Positions 6,464 through 13,389 of a DNA stretch of 18,115 bases are shown one piece after another; position 1 is the first letter of the stretch, and every line of letters starts with the position of its first letter. Both the position numbers and the translations under genes were made by a program. The notes under the pieces are model-generated. The model worked only from the letters and a program-made list of their open reading frames with translations, had not been told where the DNA came from and made no database searches. The stretch is from an uncultured Lachnospiraceae bacterium (GTDB taxonomy: Bacteria > Bacillota > Clostridia > Lachnospirales > Lachnospiraceae), in contig CADBUD010000289.1 of the NCBI GenBank assembly GCA_902797785.1, forward strand, positions 1 through 18,115, given 5' to 3'.

Positions 6464-7143
6464 TAACTTTCTTCCCATTCCTTTAACATCTGTACTCTGA
6501 TTGCCGTGATATTCGCAAAAATATTCGTCGCCTGCTCCCTCTGCTTTCGAGATATACAGTTTCTCAGGTTCGCAAATGGACGCTCAAACTGTTTTAATCC
6601 AAGGGACATTGCCGTAAACTGCATTCTCTGCAGTTCCCGATAGGCGACCTGCCAGTTCGCTCTCTGGATCTCCTGACCGACCTTCAAAAACTCAAAGCTG
6701 CTGAGGAAGACATATACGGCGTCCCATTCCATCAAGAACTCCTCTTCTCCGGTCTGCTTCGTGGAAACATCCATTTTTTTCCGAAAGCCTTCCCTTTGAA
6801 GGAACTCATAAAGAGACTGATTTTTGGTGAAGATCTGAATGGAAATTTTTTTCCTGCCCAACTTGATTCGTTCTAGCAGCTGATGCGCCGTTCCTAGTAC
6901 CTGCATATCCTTTGACAGGACATAGGCATCAATAAAATTCTCGACCAAGCTGACAAATCCAGTGATCCGCCGGTGGCTCTCGCAAAGAAGAACCTGGGAA
7001 TTTTTCAGTTTTTCCTTTTCTGCTTCCTCCTGCTCCTTAAAATATCCCGCCGACAGGAATTTATGATCTCTCTCATTTTCCAGAACCCAGATCCTTGCCA
7101 GCTCCGGAATATCTTTTTCTGTTGCTTCACGAATATCTACCAT
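6463..7143 (-). CDS. GNAT-like acetyltransferase with a C-terminal helical extension
   Basis: The protein is 226 aa. Residues 1-140 resemble a GNAT N-acyltransferase: DIREATEKDIPELARIW at the N terminus, the acetyl-CoA loop pattern Q81-x-x-G84-x-A86 in QVLGTAHQLLERIK, and NQSLYEFLQREGF (108-120), typical of the last helix/strand of the fold. Residues about 141-226 are an extra part, predicted mostly helical and rich in Q, R, A and F (for example YRELQRMQFTAMSLGLKQF), that I do not recognise. The substrate is unknown. GAGGGTG lies 7 nt before ATG 7143. The gene is first of a pair with the rhomboid protease, joined by a TAATG overlap, and is preceded by a long palindrome (7178-7214). The GNAT call is moderate because the central motif is short. 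Confidence 0.75.
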   Translation of the reverse strand: MVDIREATEKDIPELARIWVLENERDHKFLSAGYFKEQEEAEKEKLKNSQVLLCESHRRITGFVSLVENFIDAYVLSKDMQVLGTAHQLLERIKLGRKKISIQIFTKNQSLYEFLQREGFRKKMDVSTKQTGEEEFLMEWDAVYVFLSSFEFLKVGQEIQRANWQVAYRELQRMQFTAMSLGLKQFERPFANLRNCISRKQREQATNIFANITAIRVQMLKEWEES

Positions 7144-7177
7144 TCTTTACACCCTCTTTATTTCTATTTTATCTATC

Positions 7178-7214
7178 TTATAGTAAACGCATTAAATAAA
7201 TGCATTTACTATAA
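7178..7214 (-). promoter_or_regulatory. 37-bp AT-rich palindrome upstream of the GNAT-rhomboid pair, operator candidate
   Basis: The arms TTATAGTAAACGCATT (7178-7193) and AATGCATTTACTATAA (7199-7214) pair at 15 of 16 positions around AAATA. It lies 35 nt before the GNAT-like start and 23 nt after the dus stop. Each arm includes a -10-like hexamer on the minus strand (TATAGT, TATAAG), so a protein bound here would block a promoter in this gap. No T-run follows on either strand, so it is not an intrinsic terminator. I cannot name the regulator. Confidence 0.55.
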
Positions 7215-7236
7215 CACATTGGTTCGTTTCCTATAG

Positions 7237-8226
7237 TTAGGCTTCCAGCTGCGAAACCATCCCCTCTAATTCCTCATAGGTTTCGATCTGGTTCACCATA
7301 TTCCTTAGCTTTGCTGAATGTGGAAATCCCTTTGTATACCATGCCACATGCTTTCGCATCTCCCGGATTCCAATATATTCTCCTTTATATTGGATCTGAA
7401 GTCTTGCATGCCGCAATATCATTTCCCGGATTTCTGACCTTGTCGGACGTCTCACTGTCTTTCCGTTCTCAAACCATTCTAAAAGCTCCGAAAAGATCCA
7501 TGGATTTCCGCGGGCCGCCCGACCGACCATGATTCCATCGCAGCCGGTCATTTGGAACATCCTCTGTGCATCCTCTGCAGAATAGATATCCCCATTTCCC
7601 AACACCGGAATCCTGACTGCCTCCTTGACCTGACGGATAATTTCCCAATCCGCCTCTCCACTGTAATACTGTTCTCTTGTTCTGCCATGAACCGCTACGG
7701 CGGCGGCTCCCGCTGCTTCTGCCCGTTTTGCCAGCTCCACGGCACTGGAGTCTGTTTCTTTAAAGCCTTTTCTTAGCTTGACTGTGACGGGCTTTTTCAC
7801 TGCGCGTGTCAGAGTCCTGATGATTTTCTCCACTAATTCCGGATTCTTCATCAAGGCAGAACCCTCTCCATTATTTACGACCTTAGGCACCGGACAGCCC
7901 ATATTGAGATCGAACAGGTCAAACGGCAGAGGTTCAAGCTGCTTTGCTGCCTCTGCAATAATGTCCGGGTCACTCCCGAACAACTGAAGGGAAACCGGGC
8001 GCTCCGTTTCCTCTGTTTTCATCAAATCCATGGTGTTTTTATTGTGAAATGTGACCGCCTTTGCACTGATCATTTCGGTATAGAGCAGTCCGGCCCCCTG
8101 CTCCCGGCATAAAAGACGAAATGGCAGATCTGTGACACCTGCCATTGGCGCTAAGATAAATGGATTTTCCAAAACAACCGTCCCAATCGTCAGCTTCTGT
8201 TCTGTTTGATCCTTTTGCATCCTCAT
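7237..8226 (-). CDS. dusB: tRNA-dihydrouridine synthase (DusB/NifR3 type)
   Basis: FMN enzyme that reduces uridine to dihydrouridine in the D-loop of tRNA. The protein is 329 aa from ATG 8226. It is a TIM barrel with APMAGVTDLPFR near the start, the catalytic cysteine C111 in LNMGCPVPKVV, KLRKGF, AVHGRTREQYYSG, and the flavin-phosphate motifs NGDIYS and GIMVGRAARGNPWIF. The C-terminal helical tRNA-binding part is present. Two starts are possible. ATG 8238 overlaps the preceding stop as ATGA but has a weak ribosome site. ATG 8226 has GAGGA five bases upstream and is preferred; both give the same enzyme. Proteins of this subgroup are usually called DusB in Bacillota, but the exact target uridine is not deducible here. 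Confidence 0.94.
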   Translation of the reverse strand: MRMQKDQTEQKLTIGTVVLENPFILAPMAGVTDLPFRLLCREQGAGLLYTEMISAKAVTFHNKNTMDLMKTEETERPVSLQLFGSDPDIIAEAAKQLEPLPFDLFDLNMGCPVPKVVNNGEGSALMKNPELVEKIIRTLTRAVKKPVTVKLRKGFKETDSSAVELAKRAEAAGAAAVAVHGRTREQYYSGEADWEIIRQVKEAVRIPVLGNGDIYSAEDAQRMFQMTGCDGIMVGRAARGNPWIFSELLEWFENGKTVRRPTRSEIREMILRHARLQIQYKGEYIGIREMRKHVAWYTKGFPHSAKLRNMVNQIETYEELEGMVSQLEA

Positions 8227-8234
8227 GTATGTCC

Positions 8235-8582
8235 TCATTCTTTCATATGTTTCTCATAGCTTCCTTTTATGGCCAAGTAATATTTTTCCAGCATTTCAAA
8301 CAGCTCCAAATGCTCCTGCTGCAGCTGTTTGATCTTTAATCTGCTGCCAATCTCATCATAAAAAAAATCGTTTTCCTCGGAAGAGGTCTCTAACATCAGA
8401 CTTCCATCTTCATCAAAATACAACGTCAGTATCCCGCCCACATCCTCGGTATAAAGAACACTTAAGATCTGCAGCTCCTCCTTGACCTGCGTTGGCAGAC
8501 GGTTGAATCTTTCATTCAGATAAAATTTTTGCTGATACGAATTTGCCACACAAAGCACATTTTGTTCATCATACATATCCAT
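8235..8582 (-). CDS. DUF6145-like small protein
   Basis: A small acidic protein of about 115 aa with no signal peptide or membrane segment. Sequences such as VLCVANSYQQKFYLNERF, ELQILSVLYTEDVGGILTLYFDEDG and DEIGSRLKIKQLQQEHLELFEMLEKYYLA resemble my recollection of the DUF6145 family of Lachnospiraceae; this is from memory, not a search. The first half looks like strands, and the end is an amphipathic helix rich in L, Q and E. The start is uncertain: GAGGAG precedes ATG 8582 by 3 nt and ATG 8576 by 9 nt, while ATG 8612 would overlap birA by 44 bp. In every case the start lies inside the end of birA, and the stop overlaps the possible dus start, so its translation is coupled to both neighbours. 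Function is unknown. Confidence 0.8.
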   Translation of the reverse strand: MDMYDEQNVLCVANSYQQKFYLNERFNRLPTQVKEELQILSVLYTEDVGGILTLYFDEDGSLMLETSSEENDFFYDEIGSRLKIKQLQQEHLELFEMLEKYYLAIKGSYEKHMKE

Positions 8583-9555
8583 ATACTCCTCGAACGGAGA
8601 CCTCTCCGGCATAGATCTTCTTCATCGTTCCATCCGGAAGCTCCACCAAAAGCTCTCCCTTTTCGTTAATTCCGCGTCCGATTCCCCTATAGCTTTTGTC
8701 CGGCTCAATCACACAGATCTCCTGATTTTGATTCACCAGATAGGTCTGATACTCTTCCTGAAGCTCTGACAGATTTTCCGTCCGGTAAAACCGCTCTACA
8801 TCCTGCTCGAACTGCTTCATGATCTCACAGATCAGCCTGGAACGACTCTGCTGTTGTTGAAGCTCCAAATACAGTGACGTCGCCGTGTCTTTGAGTTCCT
8901 CCGGAAACTCCTCGATATTTACATTGATTCCCACACCGATCACGACATGAGAAATTTCATTCTCTTCTACCCGCATTTCCGTCAAAATGCCGCAGAGCTT
9001 TTTACCACGGCATACGATGTCATTTGGCCACTTGATCTGAACCGGCAGTCCATACAGCATCTGCATGGCACGGGAAATGCTCAATGCCATGACCAGGGTA
9101 ATTCCTGAAACATTCTCGACAGAAATCCCGGGCTTTAAGAGAAGGCTCATAAAAATATTTTTTCCTGCGGGAGAGACCCAGGTCCTTCCCCTGCGTCCCT
9201 TTCCCATAGTCTGATGATCTGCAACGACCAGGATTCCATCCTTTTCTACTTTTCCTTCCCTGCCAAGCTGATCCGCATACCGGTTCGTCGAATCGATCGT
9301 ATCAAAATAGCAGATCTTTCCCGGAAGCCACCTTGTATTTAGGCCGCTTTGAATTTCTTCAACAGAAATCTGCTCCGGTCGGGAAACGAGCAAATATCCT
9401 TTTCTGCGAACCGATTCGATTCCATATCCACTCTCTCGCAACTGTTCTACTGCCTTCCAGACAGCGGTCCGGGAGACCCCGAATTTTTCGCAAAGCTGCT
9501 GTCCTGAAACATAGTCCTTTGAATTTTTTAATTCTGTCAATATCTTTGTTTTCAT
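8569..9555 (-). CDS. birA: Bifunctional biotin-[acetyl-CoA-carboxylase] ligase / biotin operon repressor
   Basis: Activates biotin as biotinyl-AMP and attaches it to the lysine of biotin-carrier domains; with biotinyl-AMP bound it can also repress biotin genes. The protein is 328 aa, the size of the two-function form. Residues 1-60 are a winged helix-turn-helix (SGQQLCEKFGVSRTAVWKAVEQL...VRRKGYLL). The ligase domain carries DSTN (about 88-91), the ATP/biotin loop GKGRRGRTW (118-126), KWPND (175-179) and GVGINVN. A C-terminal SH3-like domain follows (IGRGINEKGELLVELPDG...GEVSVRG). AAGGTGA lies five bases before ATG 9555. It follows the small membrane protein by 4 nt and overlaps the DUF6145-like gene. 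No biotin synthesis or uptake gene is in the window. Confidence 0.96.
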   Translation of the reverse strand: MKTKILTELKNSKDYVSGQQLCEKFGVSRTAVWKAVEQLRESGYGIESVRRKGYLLVSRPEQISVEEIQSGLNTRWLPGKICYFDTIDSTNRYADQLGREGKVEKDGILVVADHQTMGKGRRGRTWVSPAGKNIFMSLLLKPGISVENVSGITLVMALSISRAMQMLYGLPVQIKWPNDIVCRGKKLCGILTEMRVEENEISHVVIGVGINVNIEEFPEELKDTATSLYLELQQQQSRSRLICEIMKQFEQDVERFYRTENLSELQEEYQTYLVNQNQEICVIEPDKSYRGIGRGINEKGELLVELPDGTMKKIYAGEVSVRGVYGYV

Positions 9556-9559
9556 CTTA

Positions 9560-9856
9560 TCACCTTGCTGTTAAAAATAGATAGATTGCTGACACGAGCG
9601 CAAGGAGCAAAAAAAACAGCGCTGCTGCCCCACAGGCTCTTGCCTTCCATTTTTTTTTCTGCTTTTGCTCCAGATTCATGCTGTTAAAATACATGAGAGC
9701 CCCCAGGAAAAAAATAATAGAAAACAAGAATCTGCTTTCTTTGAAATGAAAGACGGCATAAATAGACAGCATCAGAATCACAATTCCCAAAATGATGGTA
9801 ATGGAACAGGAAATCACCTTTTGTTTCCATGAGCTCATGGCATGGTCAGGCTTCAT
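9560..9856 (-). CDS. Small three-pass membrane protein of unknown function
   Basis: The protein is 98 aa, with three hydrophobic segments at about 14-37, 42-58 and 74-96. Between the second and third is a basic loop (QKQKKKWKAR), which suggests a cytoplasmic face by the positive-inside rule. No conserved catalytic motif is recognised. ATG 9856 overlaps the argF stop as ATGA, with GGAG ten bases upstream; ATG 9838 is an alternative start. It lies directly before birA with a 4-nt gap, so it belongs to the same transcript. It reads as a real gene because of the tight packing and clean membrane pattern, but no role can be proposed. Confidence 0.75.
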   Translation of the reverse strand: MKPDHAMSSWKQKVISCSITIILGIVILMLSIYAVFHFKESRFLFSIIFFLGALMYFNSMNLEQKQKKKWKARACGAAALFFLLLALVSAIYLFLTAR

Positions 9857-10809
9857 TCCGGAAGTTCTCCAAGAGTCGCTACCATCACAGCCTTAATGGT
9901 ATGCATCCGGTTTTCTGCCTCATCAAATACCAGAGAATTTGCGGATTCAAATACCTCCTCTGTCACCTCATTTCCCTTTACTGCCGGAAGGCAATGTAAA
10001 AAGATCGTAGAGATTTTTCCTGTCTTTGCCATCAGTTCAGCGTTGACCTGATACGGCCGAAGGAGCGCTACCCGCTCTGCTGCCTTGTCTTCCTCTCCCA
10101 TCGAGCACCAGACATCCGTATAAAGGACATCTGCCCCGGCGACTTTCTCTACATCATCGGTAATTGTAATCGAACTTTCTGAGACCTTGGCATACTCCTC
10201 GCAAAGTGCAGTCAGCTCCTTGCCCGGCCATAGCTCCTTTGGTGCAATAATGGTAAAATTCACTCCCATCTTGGCACATCCGATCATCAGACTGTTCGCC
10301 ATATTATTCCGCCCATCTCCAAGATAGACAAAATTCAATCCCTTTAAGTATCCAAAATGCTCCCGCATCGTCAGAAAATCTGCCAGAATCTGCGTTGGAT
10401 GATAGTCATCCGTCAGACCATTCCACACCGGCACCCCACTGTATTTTGCCAGTTTTTCTACTTTTTCATGCTCAAATCCCCGAAACTCGATTCCGTCGAA
10501 CATCCGGCCAAGAACCCTTGCCGTATCCTCTATGGACTCTTTATGCCCCAACTGGATTTCTTCATTTCCCAGATATTCTGCATGACCTCCCTCGTCGATG
10601 CAGCCAATGGTAAAGGAGCAGCGCGTCCGGGTCGATGGTTTTTCAAAAATCAGCGCCACATTTTTTCCCTTTAAGGTGTTGAACGTAATTCCTTCTTTTT
10701 TCTTTTTCTTTAATTCCTCTGCCAGATCCAAAAAATAAGTAATCTCCTCCGGCGTAAAATCCTTTAATGTCAAAAAGCTTCTTCCTTTTAATGCATTATT
10801 CCATTCCAC
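9853..10809 (-). CDS. argF: Ornithine carbamoyltransferase
   Basis: Transfers the carbamoyl group of carbamoyl phosphate to ornithine, giving citrulline. This serves arginine synthesis, or in reverse the arginine deiminase pathway. The protein is 318 aa, normal length. The carbamoyl-phosphate loop STRTR (59-63), HPTQ (137-140), the ornithine-loop DxWxSMG (232-238) and HCLP (272-275) are all intact. The start is GTG 10809: AGGAGG lies 8 nt upstream, and the family homology begins there. A TTG at 10863 would add 18 residues from the structured leader and is rejected. No other arginine gene is next to it. The leader between the SPFH gene and argF holds two palindromic structures (10882-10933, 10947-10980) that may affect expression. 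An anabolic or catabolic role cannot be decided from this context. Confidence 0.96.
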   Translation of the reverse strand: MEWNNALKGRSFLTLKDFTPEEITYFLDLAEELKKKKKEGITFNTLKGKNVALIFEKPSTRTRCSFTIGCIDEGGHAEYLGNEEIQLGHKESIEDTARVLGRMFDGIEFRGFEHEKVEKLAKYSGVPVWNGLTDDYHPTQILADFLTMREHFGYLKGLNFVYLGDGRNNMANSLMIGCAKMGVNFTIIAPKELWPGKELTALCEEYAKVSESSITITDDVEKVAGADVLYTDVWCSMGEEDKAAERVALLRPYQVNAELMAKTGKISTIFLHCLPAVKGNEVTEEVFESANSLVFDEAENRMHTIKAVMVATLGELPE

Positions 10810-10881
10810 GTAATTGTCCTCCTGCCTTCTATTTTCAATTCCTGTTTGCTGACGGCCCCGCAAAATCTAAGCGCCCAAGCC

Positions 10882-10938
10882 GCGCCGGATTTTGGTCGCT
10901 GAAAGCGACATTTTCCTCACAAAATCCGTGCGCATCAT
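10882..10938 (-). repeat. Palindromic repeat family 2, copy 1, in the argF leader
   Basis: An outer helix pairs GCGC (10882-10885) plus CGGATTTTG (10886-10894) with CAAAATCCG (10920-10928) and GCGC (10930-10933), with one bulged base at 10929. Directly inside is a perfect hairpin GTCGCT-GAA-AGCGAC (10895-10909), leaving about ten unpaired bases on one side. Bases 10899-10938 match 13336-13375 at 35 of 40 positions by eye. No ORF is encoded. It could be a REP/MITE-like element or an RNA structure in the argF leader. Confidence 0.75.
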
Positions 10939-10946
10939 TTTTATAC

Positions 10947-10980
10947 CGTTAGCGAAAACCGGCAGCGGTTTTCGTTAACG
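10947..10980 (-). repeat. Long near-perfect hairpin just after the SPFH gene
   Basis: The arms CGTTAGCGAAAACCG (10947-10961) and CGGTTTTCGTTAACG (10966-10980) pair at 14 of 15 positions around a 4-base loop. It starts four bases beyond the SPFH stop codon on the transcript. A strong RNA hairpin would form, but no T-run follows on either strand, so it lacks the U-tract of an intrinsic terminator. A role as an mRNA 3'-end stabiliser or an attenuating structure before argF is possible. Confidence 0.65.
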
Positions 10981-10983
10981 AGT

Positions 10984-12000
10984 TTATCTCCGATCCGGAA
11001 TGTGTACCACCGGCTTTCCGTCACTTCGCAGATCTCCTGCCTTCCATCTATTCTGCTCTGTTGATGCATCTGATGCCGGAACCCCTTTTGCGAGCTCTAC
11101 GGCAGAGGTCACAAAGCCGGCCATATTTTGAAGTTCGGATGGTATAATGATCTTTGTCGCTCTTCCGTCTGCCGCCTTTTCAAAGGCTTCATATCCCTTC
11201 AGCTGAAGAACTGCCGAATCTGCTCCTGCTTCTTTTAAGAACCGCAGTCCATCTGCCTTTGCCTTTTGAACGCGGAGAATCGCTTCTGCCTGACCCTCTG
11301 CCTCCTTGATCATGGCCTCTCTCGTCGCCTCTGCCTGAAGAATCTGAGCCTGCTTTGCCGCCTCGGCGTCGAGGATCGCAGATTCCTTCTTTCCCTCAGC
11401 CCGAAGGATTGAAGACTTCTTTTCTCCTTCTGCCTGAAGAATGACCTCACGTCTCTCACGCTCTGCCTTCATCTGTTTTTCCATCGCGTCTTTGATTGCT
11501 GCCGGTGGAATGATGTTTTTAAGCTCCACACGGTTGACCTTGATCCCCCATGGGTCGGTCGCCGTATCTAAGGAGGCTCTCATCTTAGTATTGATCGTTT
11601 CTCTAGAGGTCAGTGTTTCATCCAGCTCCAGATCTCCAATAACATTACGAAGGGTCGTTGCCGTCAGATTTTCAATCGCCATGATCGGATTTTCCACTCC
11701 ATAGGCATAGAGCTTTGGATCTGTAATCTGAAAGAACACAACGGTATCGATCTGCATGGTAACATTATCCTTTGTAATTACCGGCTGCGGCGGAAAATCC
11801 ACAACCTGCTCCTTTAAGGTCATCTTCCGTGCCACATGGTCAATGATGGGCAGCTTGAAATGGATACCAACGCTCCAGGTCGCCTGATACGCACCCAGCC
11901 GTTCCAGAACAACCGCATGTGCCTGCGGGACAATCTTGATACAGGAAGCAATTACCACTAAAATTACAACAAAAAATATAAAAATCATGCCAATTTCCAT
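10984..12000 (-). CDS. SPFH/stomatin-family membrane protein (QmcA-like)
   Basis: Membrane scaffold protein of the SPFH (stomatin, prohibitin, flotillin, HflK/C) group, 338 aa. One N-terminal membrane segment spans about 4-22, and the SPFH domain about 25-175 (VLERLGAYQATWSVGIHFKLP...VDFPPQPVITKDNV...WGIKVNRVELKNI). Then come five successive 11-residue repeats at 186-240 of the form xILxAEGxKxS/A, a hendecad coiled coil. The tail (about 290-338) is polar and low in order. It lies 16 nt after nfeD; SPFH and NfeD proteins are a classical pair thought to act together in membrane microdomains or quality control. The GGAGTGA ribosome site supports ATG 12000. An HflC-type assignment is less likely because only one such gene is present and nfeD is the partner. 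Confidence 0.93.
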   Translation of the reverse strand: MEIGMIFIFFVVILVVIASCIKIVPQAHAVVLERLGAYQATWSVGIHFKLPIIDHVARKMTLKEQVVDFPPQPVITKDNVTMQIDTVVFFQITDPKLYAYGVENPIMAIENLTATTLRNVIGDLELDETLTSRETINTKMRASLDTATDPWGIKVNRVELKNIIPPAAIKDAMEKQMKAERERREVILQAEGEKKSSILRAEGKKESAILDAEAAKQAQILQAEATREAMIKEAEGQAEAILRVQKAKADGLRFLKEAGADSAVLQLKGYEAFEKAADGRATKIIIPSELQNMAGFVTSAVELAKGVPASDASTEQNRWKAGDLRSDGKPVVHIPDRR

Positions 12001-12016
12001 ATTAAGTCACTCCTTT

Positions 12017-12451
12017 TCATTCTACAATCAGCTTTACGCCGCGAATTTCCCGGATTCGTACGGTTGCATCCTTTTCAATGACCTGCTCTCCGAGGCTTCT
12101 CGCCATCCAGAGCTTTCCATCTGCCCGTACCTCCCCGGTTTCTTTTTCGTTATTGATTTCTTCTGTCACAACAGCTTCACTGTTAATGAGGCTGTCAACA
12201 TTGGTAGCTTCTTTGTTCTTGTTCATCAGCTTGACCGCCACTGGTCTCGTAAATATCAAAAGCAAAATAGAAATCACAAGAAACAGAACGATCTGAACTG
12301 TGCCGGAGGCATGCAGCAGCGAAGCGATAAAGGCTGCCGCAGCTCCCCCGGCAAACCAGACTGTCGTCAATCCCAGCGTAATGATTTCAAAAATAAGCAA
12401 TAAGATAAAGACCGCCAGCCAGCCCAAAGGGGTGCATAATAATGACAACAT
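12017..12451 (-). CDS. NfeD family membrane protein (short form)
   Basis: Partner protein of SPFH/stomatin proteins, 144 aa. Three membrane segments lie at about 10-27, 30-48 and 51-68, including the AGGAAAAFIA stretch. A soluble C-terminal OB-fold domain follows at about 88-144 (SEAVVTEEINNEKETGEVRADGKLWMARS...VRIREIRGVKLIV). There is no ClpP-like protease domain, so this is the short class. AGGAAGG overlaps an upstream ATG at 12457 with no spacer but sits six bases before ATG 12451, so the latter is chosen. Its gene neighbour is the SPFH gene 16 nt downstream; 41 nt upstream the methyltransferase gene ends. The precise biochemical role of short NfeD proteins is not known. Confidence 0.9.
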   Translation of the reverse strand: MLSLLCTPLGWLAVFILLLIFEIITLGLTTVWFAGGAAAAFIASLLHASGTVQIVLFLVISILLLIFTRPVAVKLMNKNKEATNVDSLINSEAVVTEEINNEKETGEVRADGKLWMARSLGEQVIEKDATVRIREIRGVKLIVE

Positions 12452-12492
12452 AAGCATCCTTCCTTTCTTTTCCGGCAGCGAAAACAGCTGCC

Positions 12493-13287
12493 TTATTCCT
12501 TCCGCCTTCTTTGGCGGTATGCCTCATACATCAAGATCCCGGCACTGATTGATGCATTAAGAGACTCTACCCTGCCCGCCATAGGAATCTTGATCAGGAG
12601 CTCCGCCTGTTCCACTAGCTCTTCTGAAATTCCTCTGCTCTCATTTCCTACTAAAAATGCCACACCACCTTCTTTGTAATTAACCCGGTCATAATATTTC
12701 TTTCCTTTTAAATGAGCCGCGCAGACCAGGATGTCATTTTTTTTCAGTTCCATCAGAACCTCTTTTAAATCCTCAAAATAAAGAAACGGGACTCGGTAGA
12801 TCGACCCCATCGTAGAGCGGACTGTCTTGGGATTATATAAATCGACACATCCCTTTCCCAAAAGAAGGGCCGTTGCTCCGGCTCCCTCTGCCGTCCTCAT
12901 GATTGTTCCGAGGTTTCCCGGATCTTGAAGGTCTTCTAAAACGAGGAACATCGGATTCTTTTGTTTTAGAAGCTCAGAAAAAGAATACTCCGGCTGCCTG
13001 ACCACACATAAGATGCCCTGCGGTGTTTTGGTTTCGGAGCATGCCTCAAAAACAAAATCCTCCGCAACCACATAATCCCGATTGACTAACAGGCCTTGAT
13101 TTTCCGGCTGTTTGGAAAATGTCCGGGAGACCACGATCTGTTCGATCTGCTCCGGCGGCGTTTCCATATACATCTTTCTTCCTTCGATGACAAAACATTT
13201 TTGCTCCCTGCGGTATTTCGCTTTTTTTTGAAGCTGAAGCAATTCCTTTACCAGTTTATTTCTGGTCGTAGCAATCATCTGGCCCAT
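12493..13287 (-). CDS. SpoU/TrmH-family rRNA 2'-O-methyltransferase (RlmB-like)
   Basis: S-adenosylmethionine-dependent 2'-O-ribose methyltransferase of the SPOUT class, 264 aa. An N-terminal substrate-binding domain spans about 1-100. The trefoil-knot catalytic domain has its three SpoU motifs complete: LVLEDLQDPGNLGTIMRTAEG (115-135, with N125 and R131), FLVGNESRGIS (211-221) and IPMAGRVESLNASISAGI (234-251, with N244). The RNA target is probably 23S rRNA by family but cannot be fixed. ATG 13287 has AAAGAGAG upstream and matches the usual N terminus; ATG 13329 lies close to repeat copy 2 (13336-13375) and would add 14 unconserved residues. It follows pfkA by 102 nt, a gap largely filled by that repeat. 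Confidence 0.92.
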   Translation of the reverse strand: MGQMIATTRNKLVKELLQLQKKAKYRREQKCFVIEGRKMYMETPPEQIEQIVVSRTFSKQPENQGLLVNRDYVVAEDFVFEACSETKTPQGILCVVRQPEYSFSELLKQKNPMFLVLEDLQDPGNLGTIMRTAEGAGATALLLGKGCVDLYNPKTVRSTMGSIYRVPFLYFEDLKEVLMELKKNDILVCAAHLKGKKYYDRVNYKEGGVAFLVGNESRGISEELVEQAELLIKIPMAGRVESLNASISAGILMYEAYRQRRRKE

Positions 13288-13335
13288 ATCTGTTCTCTCT
13301 TTCTTTTCGTTTCCTATTGTGCCAAACATGAGGCA

Positions 13336-13375
13336 CTGAAAGCGACATTTTCCTTGTAAAATCCGTGTGGATCAT
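13336..13375 (-). repeat. Palindromic repeat family 2, copy 2 (half element)
   Basis: Forty bases match 10899-10938 at 35 positions, including the conserved blocks CTGAAAGCGACATTTTCC and AAAATCCGTG. The left half needed for the outer helix and for the GTCGCT-GAA-AGCGAC hairpin is absent, so this looks like a truncated or single-ended copy. It lies between pfkA and the methyltransferase gene, again inside a minus-strand operon gap. Confidence 0.7.
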
Positions 13376-13389
13376 CTTACAGAAAAAAA

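Noticed and set aside
10810..10863. An 18-residue N-terminal extension of ArgF from TTG 10863
   Set aside because: It encodes unconserved residues from the structured leader, while GTG 10809 has AGGAGG at proper spacing and matches where the family begins.
10947..10980. Hairpin after the SPFH gene as a rho-independent terminator
   Set aside because: There is no T-run on either strand after the stem, so it is listed only as an inverted repeat.
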